From the NCBI RefSeq assembly GCF_014805625.2, contig NW_023998414.1:21649447-21713446 (forward strand): a stretch of 64,000 nucleotides of DNA, read 5' to 3'. Below are positions 12,179 to 24,634 of this stretch, one piece after another (within the stretch, counting starts at the first letter, position 1; each line of letters starts with the position of its first letter). Source of the stretch: Glossina fuscipes. Its lineage: Eukaryota; Arthropoda; Insecta; Diptera; Glossinidae. The notes beneath the pieces were generated by a model. The model had not been told where the DNA came from and did no database searches. It saw only the letters and a list, made by a program, of their open reading frames with translations. The translations under genes were made by a program, and so were the position numbers.

Positions 12179-13559
12179 CTTGATTTTGTCTTAGCTTGAC
12201 TTTCTGCTAACAATGTTACTGCTCTAGCTAACGACTCTTCTCAATTCTATTCTGCTATTCTGCTGGTACTTTGTCCATTTTCTGTACATTGTGTCAGTCA
12301 GTGGAATTGATGGAAAATTAATGCCAGTAATTCATTGTGGCAGCGTAATTGTTCACCCACATCGTTGCCAATGTTGGCACACTATGCAGCGTGAAACCAC
12401 GACGACGTCTACATTTAACTACTAAAACTACAGGTTCTCATCGTTTACCACTGGGAAGTTGATTAGTTGTCTGTTGTTTTTGTTGCTGTTATTGCTCTTT
12501 TTTAATGCCCTCCGGTAAATGGCGTGTGCTTGTAAAATGCGATTTAAAGACTACAGATAAAAACCCACTTGAAATTTTACCTACAATTTTTTCTTCCTTT
12601 TCTTCCTCTTCTTCTTTTTTTTGTTATTGTTTTTGGTTTTCTTTTCACTCTATGACGATTATAAGCCATCATCATTGCCAACATCGTTATTATGTTAACC
12701 ATTGACGTTGAAATGGAGAAGAGATGGCAGAGGAGTGGACAGATATATGTACACAAAGAGACAGACAGGCGGTTAGATTTTGTGTGTCTGCTTAGAGTGA
12801 ATTATGAGTTTTATTTGTTGTTAAGTCTACCCGGCAGCAATAGAGTTGGGTTTTTCATTCGGTGGCAACTATGTGCATAATTTTGTTAAAAGTTATGACT
12901 TGGAAATCACTCAGTATTTTTCTTCTTCTTTTTTTGATTCCTTTTTTTTGCCTTTCCTTTCTTTTTTTCACTTTTTTAGGCATTATTTTAATTTATGATG
13001 ATCGTTTCCTAATTCATAGAATATCGCGTTATTCCGTTTTTTCCCTTCATCATATCTTGTTCTCGCTCACTTAGCGATAAATAATCAGTCTTTGTAATTA
13101 CATCAACTTATAATTAGTGTAAGAGCTAGGGGATAAGCTTGAAGGTTTCGTACATTTTAATAATAATACATAATTACTAGACTTATTCCCGTCTGATGTG
13201 TGAGTAATTCGGATGATTGTCGCTGAGCTAATTGAGAAATATTACTCAATTCTTATCATGTTGCAGCAATCATTCATGTTTCAATTTTTATACGAAAGTT
13301 TTGAAATATGATTTATTAATGCTCAAAACTAATGCAAAGCAATACACTCCACTCGGTATTCGAATCTAATACAAGAGAACAGAGAGCATTACTCTTGACT
13401 ACGCAACGAATGCGAATTAATTTCTATTATCCCCATCACCGCAAACATATACTAAGCTCGTATACTAAGCTCAATTTTTTCTTTGTAATAAATTGAAAGC
13501 ACACATTATACGTCACTTAAGCCACATATAATAATGTGCACTTCGGATCGGCGTAAGAC

Positions 13560-13760
13560 TCCGTGCTGGAGTGAAACCTCTCCCCCTCTGTATTTCTGTC
13601 TACGCTGTTTGAATCTCTTTTCGCCAGTGGGCCGTGCCGTTTGTTTTGAATCGAGCTAACCATATTACCTGCCTGCCTGTCTGAATGTCCGTCTGTCCCT
13701 CTTGTCTGTGAGTTTTGATTGATTTCGAATCGATTTGTCCATTTTCGTCCGTACGTCACG
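13560..13760 (+). repeat. probable degenerate copy of dispersed repeat
   Basis: TTTGAATCTCTTTT, then TTTTGAATCGAGCTAACCAT, then CTGTCTGAATGTCCGTCTGTCC-type sequence, follows the hairpin-plus-GTCC part of the dispersed repeat. The remaining modules are not recognisable. Confidence 0.35.
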
Positions 13761-14240
13761 TTGACGTACCAAGGCATATTAATAGTCAGTGGGATATGAA
13801 AATCTTCGAAATCAATTATTTGATAGAAAGTTTTAATTGTCTCGCGTAAAGGACTTTCGGAAACCTTTGATTTTTAGTTCAATCTCGTATAAGTTTCTTT
13901 ATTAATTTATAGATTTCACTTCTTAGGCAACTTGAAGGTTTTGTAAACTATTCATTGTCTATTAAAAAATCGCTTTGGGAAACTTTAAAGAATAATTTTC
14001 AATCTTGTTAAAAAATGATTTGAATGTGTTTGAATGTTTCCTTTTTTTCTTAAATTTCCAGATTTCGTTCAAAATGTGATCAACTTTCTCACCAAACTGA
14101 AAACCAGCATAATAATGCATCGTTGCGCAGACTGGCGATGATTAAGCTAAGATAAGATAATGACATTGGGATGGTCTTTATTGCTTGGCTTTTGACGTCC
14201 TTTCAAACATATAAGAAAATTGAATTGCGTTTATTTACTT

Positions 14241-14243
<3 letters not shown>

Positions 14244-14290
<47 letters not shown>
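14244..14290. repeat. poly-T tract
   Basis: About 47 uninterrupted T. The length is likely unreliable in any assembly. Confidence 0.9.
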
Positions 14291-14291
<1 letters not shown>

Positions 14292-15381
14292 ATAATTTAT
14301 TTAGCTTTTCATCTCTTATGGGGAGGTATTGCTCATATTGTGTAAAGCCCTTTATAATAAACTTGTGTAAAATATATCACAATATCGTTTGTATGCAGCA
14401 ATTCTTTGCCAACTATAAACGCACTTTGCACGACGAACAGTAATAATAAGTATTTTTATTGTATTTCGTTAAACAGTCTGCCATTACTTGGTGGTGCCAA
14501 TAAAAAAGGATAGGCGGCAGACATACGTTACGCGATTATCTTCGAAGTTACGAGGAATTTATTTAAATATGTAAGTTTCTTGAAACGGGAAAAACAATAG
14601 TTCACTGCATTGGCGGGAGCATTGGCGGAAGCGTCGGCATAACGTGAACTGCGTTCGGCTTATGCATGGGTACTTTTAGCACATATATCTATCGAGTATT
14701 GTAAGAGAACTATCCGGTTTTTCGCAGCATTTTACATCCACTCTTCTTGAGCTTAGCCATAGACAGCATCGTACTTCACCACATAATGTCGTTTCTTGAC
14801 TGAACTTTTCAGATTTGAAACAATCTGCTTGTATATATCTATCTTGGCGCTCCTTTCAAGTCCAATGTATACAAACACCATTCCGTCTTTTCTTCATCTT
14901 TGTGCCTATAACCATTCTATATGGATAAGTGATATTCCCCAAATGGCTCCGCAAAATAAAAAAACAAAAAACACTTATTTCCAATCCCGCTCAGTTGGCA
15001 AAAACACGAACCCAACCCAAGTTGTAAAGTAAAACAAATCCAACTCTTTGTCTTTGCTACGCACAGTGGGCTATCTGTACGAAAGATTTCTGTGATATGC
15101 CTACTTTGTTACTAACTTTTTCAAGCCTCTTCATATATTAAAATCTTTTGCCAATGCTTTCACCTATATTTTCAGATGCGTAGTGCGCTCACTTTTCTTG
15201 TTTCTTTGGTTTCGTTTGTTTTAAATTTTAAATCTTTTTGCATTAGTCACGGTAGCACCCTCATAAAAAAGGAAAAAAAAAAAAAAAAACATATTACCGG
15301 TTGCAAACCGTACACTGATACGTACGCACACAGTAGATATATTAAAATTCTTTCAGACGTAATGCATTATTTGTTATACAT

Positions 15382-15391
15382 NNNNNNNNNN
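15382..15391. other. assembly gap (10 N)
   Basis: Ten N flanked by an A run. A frame that appears to read through it is meaningless. Confidence 0.98.
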
Positions 15392-15613
15392 AAAAAAAAA
15401 TCGAATATAAAAAGAAAACAAATAATGAAAAATTAATAAATAATACTTATGCACATACAAACAAAAGAAGATTATTGACATTTACCTGAATGAACGAGTA
15501 TGAGTGTGTCGAAGACTAATCTAACTGCTCTTTAAAGAAATTTACTCATTGTCACACAAAAGTACCTTGACATACCATACATTATAAATATTTAGTTTGC
15601 GTTTTATGCGTAA

Positions 15614-15645
<32 letters not shown>

Positions 15646-16512
15646 GATTTGTGTGTTTATGTCGAGAATGATAACGAGAAAAGTACTTAGGGACAGACAG
15701 TTCCAGCAATACATAGTCATTTTAACAAAATGATTCTAAATTCTTCCACACAAACTATTGTATAAGACTTAATGACACATTTATTGTCTTCGACAAAAAC
15801 TTTTTTTTTTATTTTTACAAGTAACAGTAGAATACCAATTAAAGGTTAAAGTGATTTAAGTGACTAAAGTAGTTAAATAAAATTTATGATAAATTCTTTA
15901 CTTCACTTTTAGAGAATTAAGGGAAAACAGGTCACTTTTAGGTTTAGATCAGAATTTATTATCGATAGCTTCGGCTTTTATCCTTAGAAATTGAAAAAAG
16001 AAAAAAACAGCAGTACAAGAGAAATTCAATCAAAGTTAATTTTTTTAGAGTAGGTTCGATGTAAGATACGTATAAAAATATTTGAATGAATCCCGGATGT
16101 TGTCGTAAGTTTGTTCATGCCTGCATGTACCATGTAAGTTTGCGAACTGCTGATTAACACTGTCCTTCTTGACTATTGGTTCGTCTTATAGGTCTCCCAA
16201 TAAATATGCCAGTGAAGGGAGGTGATGAGGGTGGGCGCAGAAGTTTTGTATGCTGGCTTGGCATTCAAAAGAAAGCATATTTCGCGGTGTCTAGCGGTGG
16301 ATGTGTTAGTGTTGCCATACAAACACTTGCCTAATCTTATTAAGAGTGAAGTTTCTTTTCAAAGAAGCTTTGTTCTTAAGCGAGCCACTAAATTTTATGG
16401 GATCGATGGCGATCCATAGATGAAGATATGATAAATTCGTTCTCGTAAAACCTGTGGGGGAATAAGATGAATGGCAATGCCGGAAGTATGGATAATCCGA
16501 AAACAAGAGTAA

Positions 16513-16734
16513 GGATTAAGTGACATTCGTAATTCCGGTAGTTCTAACGCATTACAGATTAAGGTTCAGATTGCCCACTCACTCGTAAATCACATATCCG
16601 AAGGGATTAAGAGTGATAGTGTTGCGAATACTTTAGTTGAACGAGCGGGTGCGGCCGTACTGTTGAGTCCAGTCCCTCGTGCGGTGCTCGTTGTGATTAC
16701 CGTTACACCAATTACAGTAACATTCAAAAACTAG
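16513..16734 (+). pseudogene. possible LINE RNase H C-terminal relic
   Basis: A stop-free frame of about 73 codons between 16513 and the TAG at 16732 contains, in its middle, HIS-EGIKSDSVANTLVERAG followed by AAVLLSP. This resembles the end of the RNase H domain of insect LINEs (H..I.GN..AD.LAR.G....LS), and the following LVVITVTPITVTFKN is spaced like the segment after it. The G-N and A-D residues are not conserved exactly. The local composition is less AT-rich than the surroundings. No reverse transcriptase or tail was found. It may be chance similarity. Confidence 0.3.
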
Positions 16735-17415
16735 AGGTACAGTTAGCCGTCGTCATGCCTAGAGGGGAGGGTTCAGACTATACTCAAATCTTCCTACCTT
16801 GTACTCCTGCCTTCTTCTGTTATGCTATCGAGGCGCTACACATTAAAATACTAAATTCATTTTAATTACGTTAAGCCCTTCTTAATCTTAATTATCGTTT
16901 AATTCCGCTTTGTCGTCTTGTCGGCTATGGGTGAGGACCCACGTTCCGCGTTGTGGTCAGTTTTCCAGCAATTGAAACTTACATATCTAAAACACTTTCT
17001 TCTTAAAATTCTAACATCCAAGGAAGCGAGAGATAAAAACTTATACATTGCAAGATCATTGCTGGATTTTTAACGGGTACATATTCAAATATTCGAATTT
17101 CTTTCACGAAATTCACGATAAGTGCTTTCGTTATAAAAGCGAATGACAACGGCACACAATCGACAACTTTTGATCGCCAGCTGCGCTCTAATCAATGTCC
17201 GTAACATCAGTTTTGCTCCTTGCTCCTTGCTCCTTTCTGTGTCGTCTTAGCCCGAGAAATTTATCATGTGGATGAATAAAACGTTCAATTGCTTATTTAG
17301 TAAGCTGATTATAGCGACCACGGATTGTTGCTAACAAACGTAAAGTTCTCGTTACCGAAAACAAATTTTTTAAGGTTATCGTTCACACGACGACAATAAG
17401 CGCTGACAAGTTAAA

Positions 17416-17450
<35 letters not shown>

Positions 17451-18779
17451 TCATAACAAATGCTTTCAAAACAGCGAATAAAAGCAGGACAGACTTCGTA
17501 TATGCGAATGCAATATAATTCATATGCTTACGTTTATGTAATGTATTAAACTTACAAGGATGATATGCATAATCATTGAAAGCGTGCATTTTTCCCTTAA
17601 AAAAGAAGCGAATCTGTCGAAAGATTCGTTATATTCTTTCTATATACAATGACTTTCTTATAATAGAAGTTGAAATCTTTTTACTATTTAAGAAAAGAAG
17701 AAGAATGAAAAAAAGTTCGAATAAATGAATAAATATGAAATATGAAAGTCAGCTAAAGACCTCACAGAGTGAGTACAATTCAAACTGAACATTAATTTAA
17801 CAAATTGCCGGCTGGTAGATTAATTGTAAAACCAAAAACAAAAACAATCTTAACAACAATAAAATCATTGAAGCGTGGCTTTTATATCAAGTTAAGACGA
17901 ATTGCATTACATTACGATCTCCTTGGAGTTTCGTTTTGATTCCGACAAAACAGAAAAAAAAAAAAAAGAAACGTTGTTATTGAACTTGTTTACTTAACAT
18001 GATCGTGATTAGTCAGTGGATAGTCTTTCTAAAAATGTGTGAATGTCTGATAGATGAAAAATAATATAACAATTCGCAACAAAGAAGATGAAAATTGATT
18101 AATGTTGCAAAAATATTTCCATATAATTGATGCATAAGAAAAAAACAAAAAATTAATAAAAAGATTCCTTTGTGTTCTTCGTCCCTTACGGTGTTTGGTT
18201 CTTTTTTTTTTTAATTAACTTATTTAAAAAGTGAACGTGAACGCGTATCATTTCTTAATATAGATATTCGGAATAAGGTTAAACGGACTGAATGATATTC
18301 AGAAAGTAAGAGGAGTGAACGATTTATGGGTCAACACACGATTGCACAATATGTCCAGCTGCAACAACTTTAGCTTATATAGTTATATCATTTTTACAGT
18401 TGGTTGATCGTTTCAGAGTGTTTTATACGGTGTAATAGTAGTAATAATAAAGTCCATCCGTCTGTCCCACTAACAAAAAAAAAGGAAAGGATCTTAGAAC
18501 AGTGCATAATATTTTCGATATCCAATCGTATAGCTCCTGGTTTGGATGACTTCTAATTAAATAAATTTGCACTCAATGTCATCGTAACGGTTTTATAACT
18601 TATTTTATCACTCAACACAGGGAGATAGCACAATGAAATACTCATTTTGTTGCATTTAGCAGTGCAATTCAAGTGAAAAATCTTCTTTGCATATTCTTGG
18701 ATGATACAATCCGTATAGCATCCAATTTCCTTCCTTTTAAATTATCTATTTCTGCAGCGATCATGCTGCATGAGGGGTA
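16735..18779. other. AT-rich spacer
   Basis: No gene seen. It holds an A tract near 17418-17448 and otherwise unstructured AT-rich DNA. Confidence 0.6.
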
Positions 18780-18799
18780 TATTTATTTCGTTCTGAAGG

Positions 18800-18960
18800 T
18801 GGCTTCAGAGACCCCATAGCATCAAATTCGGAATCAATTTAAGCATGTCCGTCCGTCTCGTCGTTCGTCTGTCTACATAATATTTATGGTAACACATTCT
18901 TCTCGTCACCACAATGAAGTTGTCGCCTTCAAACTTGGCAAAAGCCTTGAAAGCCCATTG
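18800..18960 (+). repeat. probable degenerate copy of dispersed repeat
   Basis: GGAATCAATTTAAGCATGTC runs into CCGTCCGTCTCGTCGTTCG and then CTGTCTAC, followed about 60 bases later by AAACTTGGCAAAAGCC. This matches the hairpin, GTCC-array and AATTTGG order of the dispersed repeat only loosely. Confidence 0.4.
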
Positions 18961-19815
18961 CACATAGGTTAATATTGAAAATGAAATAGCCTAACCTAGA
19001 AAAGTCTATCCATCGACATAATATCTGTACTAAACAATCACTTGTTCGCAAAAAGTCACTCTATTAACTGCATAGTTGGCAAAAAGCATTAAGAGAGCGT
19101 TTAGCTGGGGCCTTCATATGATTCTCTTTATCGAGCTATCGTACGTTATGGAAGACAAAAACGATACAATCGCATTTTAGATTGACTATACTCGATACAC
19201 TTTTTGTTGTTCATACAAATTCTACAAACTGGGGCAAGCATTGGACATTTTGCAATTTCGGAGATTAAGTAATCCTTCTAGGTCCGTTAATTATCTCATG
19301 TTTTCCTTACGAGGTTCGACAACTATTAGGCTTCAAGGACAGTTTGCGTTCGATATTGAGTAAACATTCATACGCTATCGCGCACCATCTATCCAAAATG
19401 CGAATCCGTTATCGAGCAAACTCGATAATCGAGAATCGTAAATTGATCCCTGCTATAGTCGCTAATGGGCTTGGGCGATGATTTCATGCATGGAACCACG
19501 TTACATGCACGGTTTCACTTGATTTCGGTTTGTCTGCAGAAACGGTTCGATTGGACTCACAAGGATGCACTGGAATAGGTTAGTGGCATTTTCAACTCAG
19601 CTCACTACAACCAATCTCTGGCAGACATTGGCAATATTTCTATGGCGGAATTCTTGATAAATACAGCGTGCAAATGATAAATGATTTTCTCGTATAAGAC
19701 CTCTTTTCCATTATTGGTATTATCCTTGAATCTTTTTTTTTTTTTTTTTTTTATTATATCATTAAGAGATTATTCAACCACACAACAAGTTCTAGAAACA
19801 TGGAAATGAGGTTTT

Positions 19816-19848
<33 letters not shown>

Positions 19849-21974
19849 CTAAATTGAAATTGGAAACGAACATAAATATTCATTGTCGTAAATTTACATA
19901 AAGGTTGCTGTACGTCATGCAAACAAATTTAAATTTGCAAATTTAAAAGTTTAACACTTAATCTGACAATTAATTAGAGGTAAGAGAATATATAAATCAC
20001 ATTTGTTAAGAGGTCAGAGAATGTGTCTGTACCATCTGTACCATATAACGTTTCTTTTTATAATCACTGCGGTATACTAATTTTATTATCGCATTTATCT
20101 TACGCGCAAGCGCCTAATCGAACACTCTATACCTTCTTCGTAATAAGTAAGAAATTCCGAATCTGAATTGTCACTACATGCATACAAGCCGAAGAAGCTC
20201 TAAAAAAAGCATTAGTCATTTAGTATTCGAATATTGGAAAGTGTTGATTCAAGATTTGAAACAAATATTATCGGTCGATTCTTTAATAATGATACTCAGC
20301 AAGGATCACTTTCTAATTCTTAGCTGAATTGATTCAATGGTTTATCTCATGGAAATAAGATTCTACTTTCGCATTATACTCGCTATCGAAAGTATGTGCA
20401 ACGATTTTAAAAAACCATGCTTTCAGATCGCTTTGCTCTGGAAGCCTTGTACAAAGAATTTGTCCTTGATTAACGTAAGAAACGGAAATAATTTAGTTGC
20501 GGGCGTCCATCTCTTTGTTTATACGAATGAACTGCTATATGTTTTAAATATTGTTTTAGAAAACAAATTTGATATGAAAATCATTTAACTGAAGCACCAG
20601 TAAGAAGTGAAAAGACAAAACTTATGGACTACATGCCGAAAGGATAAAAATCTTACATGCCCTTGTTCATGTTAACCTTGTTCATGTTTGGGTACTACAT
20701 ACTATTTGTACAGATATATGAAGCTTAGAGCATCTACACGCATCCACTACTCCCCATAAACGATATATATTCTTAACCAAAATAAGAAGAACAGAAGGGT
20801 TTGAATTTTAATCTGAAATTAAAAGACAAATATTGAGCGATCAGATTTATTAATGTCTCAGAATAATTCGATTTAGGATTCCAGCACGACTACACCTATG
20901 TTAGTCTTATGTCGTGTAATGAAACTCCTCCTCGAAATGTATACAACAGCTAAAGATAATAAGATGCCAATAGGAGCTATTACCGATCACACTACGAGGT
21001 TACGGGTAGCTAGTTTTCCTAGCCCGCTTTGCTATACAGTGATGGGTAAAAAGAAAATAGGAAAACGATCAAGTCAGAATATCACGCAATTTTGACCCAT
21101 GTCGTTTGAATGTTGATGATATCTAGGACGTTTATGAATAAGTCAATAATCAGCCTACATATGTATGTCGTCCTACTAACTTCCTGAGTGAAGTTACAAT
21201 TTATTTAATTTTTTTAATAATATTTTGATTTTCTTCTTCCACTCTTCCGTTTGCAAAAATGAAGACATTGACTACAAGCTTGTAAAAGAATTTGAAAATG
21301 ACCCAAACTTTTCAAAGAACACGCAACGCCCACAAGCCTATGTAACAAAAAATAGTGAACACAATTTTTCTTTCCCTCTCTTTTGCTTATTGCTCGTAAC
21401 CTAAAACAAATGCGCGACATAAGCTTTCATAAAATTATTCTACAAACATAGGACAACGGTGATGGGTATATGAATTCGGTCGGTTAGTATTTTGAAAATA
21501 AAGAAATTACGAAGACAAGGTGGAAGGCCTACTTCTTTATAAACTCTATAATGTGTTTGTCGAATAGCGGTGAGGCCTCGGTCAATAAAGGCTTAACTCT
21601 ATAATATCCCAAGAAAAGGTAGCAAATAATTTCTGAAAGATATTAAAAAAAGGCAATGCCGAAGCAATTCTCGCGAGCTACTAACAGTTTTAAGGATTTA
21701 AAGTGTCACAGTTTAAGGACTTAAGGTGTAATTGCTCTAAATAAAAAAAAAAAAAAAAAATCATTTAATCCAAACACACCAATATCTAGAGAAATACGTA
21801 CGATTTTTTTAAAAATATTGACTTTTGCGGATTGCTCAGCATTTGCGGAGAAAAGTTCAATTCAATCAAATGATAAAAGGTCTTTGTTTTATTAATAAAC
21901 AAGTAAAAGCACTATAATGGGGCACCATGCATCCCAAAACGTCCTACACCACCCTACAGATATCCATATAAAGG
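18961..21974. other. AT-rich spacer
   Basis: No gene recognised. Poly-T tracts are at 19733-19753 and 19816-19848. The 83-codon frame at 20337-20588 has no recognisable domain. Confidence 0.55.
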
Positions 21975-22200
21975 CTTTTCAGAATGAGATGTTATATAGA
22001 AAGTGGTCCGATCTGTATCGTTTTCAATGGCTTTGATTCTTGCGCCAAAACATGTCAGTGCACCAAACTATATGAATATATTTTCAAAGTTGCAGCTTGC
22101 AAGCTGCACACAAGAAAACAATACGGACGGGAAAACGTAAATCGATTTCCAAAAATGATTTTGAATCAATCGGTATAAATAGAGGTGAGTGTATCTCAAA
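21975..22200 (-). repeat. copy of modular dispersed repeat
   Basis: Minus-strand order: GAGATACACTCACC, ATACCGATTGATTCAAAATC, GAAATCGATTTACG, CCCGTCCGTATTG, CAACTTTGAAAATATATTC, TTTGGTGCACTGACATG, GCCATTGAAAACGAT, GATCGGACCACTTTC, TATATAACATC. These are recognisable versions of the modules in the copy at 29490-29850. An 18-bp perfect palindrome (TGCAGCTT-GC-AAGCTGCA, 22091-22108) sits between the GTCC module and the AATTTGG module. Confidence 0.6.
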
Positions 22201-23578
22201 TTCTTTAGATAAATGTATCTAAATTGAATCTGCCTTCGTAGGGTATGAAAATGTATAAATGGATTTATTAAGAATATCTTAGAGAATATGGTTTTAAAGA
22301 TAGTGTAAAAAAATCGAATGGTGTCGCTTTCAAAGTTCGTGTTTCGAAAAAAAATGAATTCGATGCTTTCAGCGCCCGTTCATTGCCACACAGCTAGATT
22401 TGAAAGTTTTGCCACGCCCACAATTGCTTTCATGTTATTCTTGATTCTTAGAGCAGGAACCGCCTAAGGCAATAAACAAAAAAATCGATTTTTTCCATTT
22501 CTTTCTTTTCACCTACGGCGACAAGTGTAGGATATTTCGTTTAATTGTATTAAGATTTCCTGGTCGGATTCTGTTATTTGAAGCCTCACGATATCGTGAA
22601 TTTTCACATACTTGTTTACTTGCATCAGTTGTTATTTTTCCTATGTTCGCGACAAAACACACAAAACTTATTAATGATTTTCATAGTCTGTCTTTAGTTT
22701 GCAAAATGATCAAGATATGTCAGCAATGGACATCATAACGCGTCCATTGCTCATCACCTGTTGATTCGAGATCGTTCTTCTTTGAGTTAAATAAGAAGAC
22801 CAATGTTTTTTGCCTTGGGGTCTTTTTGTTATGTTGGACGCACGACACGATCTATTCAAGAAAATTGCTTAACGTACACGCTGAGGCGTCGATAGTTTAT
22901 AGTGTCGCGTAACAATGCTTAAAGAGAGTACTTTAAGAGATGACAGTTTCACAAATATGCCCAGATAAAGTAATAAATTTTTTAAAATTTGTAAATTCAC
23001 CTTTAGCTTATATGTTATACTATAGGTAAAGAGTAGAACGCTTATGATTCTACAGCATGATGCATTTGCAAAAATGTAGCGTGAGTATTAAAAGATTCGT
23101 TCCCAGCCGAATATAATGATTGTCTTGTTTCATTTTTCGTGTATGTAGTTTTTTTGGGATTGACCTGATGGTAGTGGTGTTACAACTTTTACTCGTAACC
23201 GGAGAAAATGTCAATATTATTAACAATGTTAATTTATTGGTATATTGATTTTCTATCAATATACTTCTTGTTGGTGTTTGTTTTAAAAATGAAAAGAAAA
23301 AGTAAAGAAAATACAAAATGTTTATAATATTGTAATAATAATGATGATGGTAATCTTCGCTGTGGCGCGAATGCAACAACTGACAGTTATTCAAATTTGG
23401 CTCGTAACGCATAATGCGCCAGTTGCTTGGCGCATTACACCAGGACAACGAATACAGTATGAAATTCTAAAGATTGGCATAAAATGAACATTTTGAAGCC
23501 ATAAACGTGAGGGTAAATGAATGCAGAATTGTTCATAGTCAGTACCAGCATTATACAGGAGACAATATACAGACAGAC

Positions 23579-23602
23579 ATAGATAGATAGATAGATAGAT
23601 AT
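23579..23602. repeat. (GATA)n microsatellite
   Basis: About six GATA units. Confidence 0.85.
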
Positions 23603-23766
23603 ACGCACTCAAACATGTTGGTTTTGTTTTTCCTAGGCCTCTTTCTTTTTCTTTTTCTTCTTCTTTTTTTTTTTCTCTTTTTCGCTATTTTTATTTAAAA
23701 TGTTACAACGACATACAGGTGTGTTGCATGCAACATTTATTGCATGCTAATTGAAAAAAAGAAGCC

Positions 23767-23767
23767 C

Positions 23768-23805
<38 letters not shown>

Positions 23806-23806
23806 A
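23767..23806. repeat. (AAC)n microsatellite
   Basis: About 13 AAC units, giving a poly-Val frame on the minus strand that is not a gene. Confidence 0.9.
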
Positions 23807-23925
23807 AATAACCTCCAGGGACTTAACATAGAGATGAAGCAGTAAGTAGAAGCACACGAAAAATATGTAGATTATATACGCACACACATAAACGCGCATA
23901 TACACGTACATAGATATATACATAA

Positions 23926-23928
<3 letters not shown>

Positions 23929-23959
<31 letters not shown>
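23929..23959. repeat. (TA)n microsatellite
   Basis: About 15 uninterrupted AT units. Confidence 0.9.
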
Positions 23960-23963
<4 letters not shown>

Positions 23964-24579
23964 TCATTGTAGCAATTCGTTAGAAAAGCGTGCGAACAAT
24001 ATTGGAAAAAGATAAAATTTTTAAAGATCGTTGAATAAATATATGCATTAAGAATACACTGAAAGTTTTTATACAAAAAATATTCGCGTGAGTATGAAAC
24101 AATATGAAACAATCACTCAATAACATCGCAGGTATTCGCTATCGTACGAATTTCGCCAATAGTAACGAATCCCTATGATTTGTAAATAGGGTTGAGCTTT
24201 AATGTACAAGTTACAGTTTGTTTTTTTTTTTTTAGTTACGTTTCAAAACAATTCGAAAATGTTGTTGTTACATTAGTGATCCTACGAACTTATTGACTAA
24301 TCGATTTAGTAGTTGGAAAATCTAATGTTTTTCCTTTTTCGTTCCAACACAACGAAAAATTCTTTTTTAATTGTTGCGTGCGATTTTAGACATAAGTAAT
24401 TCGACTTAAATATTTATTATAATAATATGCACTTTTAACTCCATGGCGTTATTAGGTGGCAGTGTGCATTATTTTCTTTCATAGCCCAATTTTATTCCAT
24501 TTTACCTTTGCCGTTCGCTTCGCTTCCAACTGGACATATTGTACATAAGGGTATAGACTGTAAGCAAAAATAAGAATTT

Positions 24580-24580
<1 letters not shown>

Positions 24581-24620
<40 letters not shown>

Positions 24621-24622
24621 AC
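24581..24622. repeat. (CA)n microsatellite
   Basis: About 20 CA units with one GA interruption, ending right beside the left duplication of the LINE that follows. Confidence 0.9.
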
Positions 24623-24623
24623 G

Positions 24624-24634
24624 TAAATCAATCC
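24624..24634 (+). repeat. target-site duplication, left copy
   Basis: TAAATCAATCC, repeated exactly at 25160-25170 on the far side of the LINE fragment. Confidence 0.75.

Larger units (their letters stand above)
9724..13539. other. AT-rich non-coding spacer
   Basis: No gene recognised. It contains a dense cluster of TA arrays (10578-10820), A and T homopolymers (for example near 11153 and 11299), a GTT/GCT triplet run at 12121-12178, and a small palindrome TGCCAATGTTGGCA near 12366. Very T-rich tracts ending in AG (for example TTTTTTAG at about 12978) resemble 3' splice sites but no paired donor follows. Confidence 0.55.
13761..16200. other. AT-rich spacer with poly-T and a gap
   Basis: No gene is confirmed. 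There is a long T tract at 14244-14290, a TA array at 15618-15645 and a 10-base N gap at 15382. A good 3' splice-site-like tract ending at 15175 is followed directly by an ATG frame, discussed under findings. Confidence 0.5.
22201..24580. other. AT-rich spacer with microsatellites
   Basis: No gene recognised. It holds a GATA array (23579-23602), an AAC array (23767-23806) and a TA array (23929-23959). The 132-codon minus-strand frame at 23050-23448 has no recognisable domain and is biased by AT-rich composition. Confidence 0.55.

Noticed and set aside
12930..12978. very strong pyrimidine tract ending in AG
   Set aside because: No consensus donor follows within a stop-free stretch. T-rich tracts ending in AG are expected often by chance here.
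22331..22440. CCACGCCCACAATTG segment as part of the dispersed repeat
   Set aside because: GCCACGCCCAC wording is common in fly repeats, but the order of the other modules is absent here.
23050..23448. 132-codon minus-strand frame
   Set aside because: Composition follows AT-rich DNA, with no motif, no splice context and no homology I recognise.
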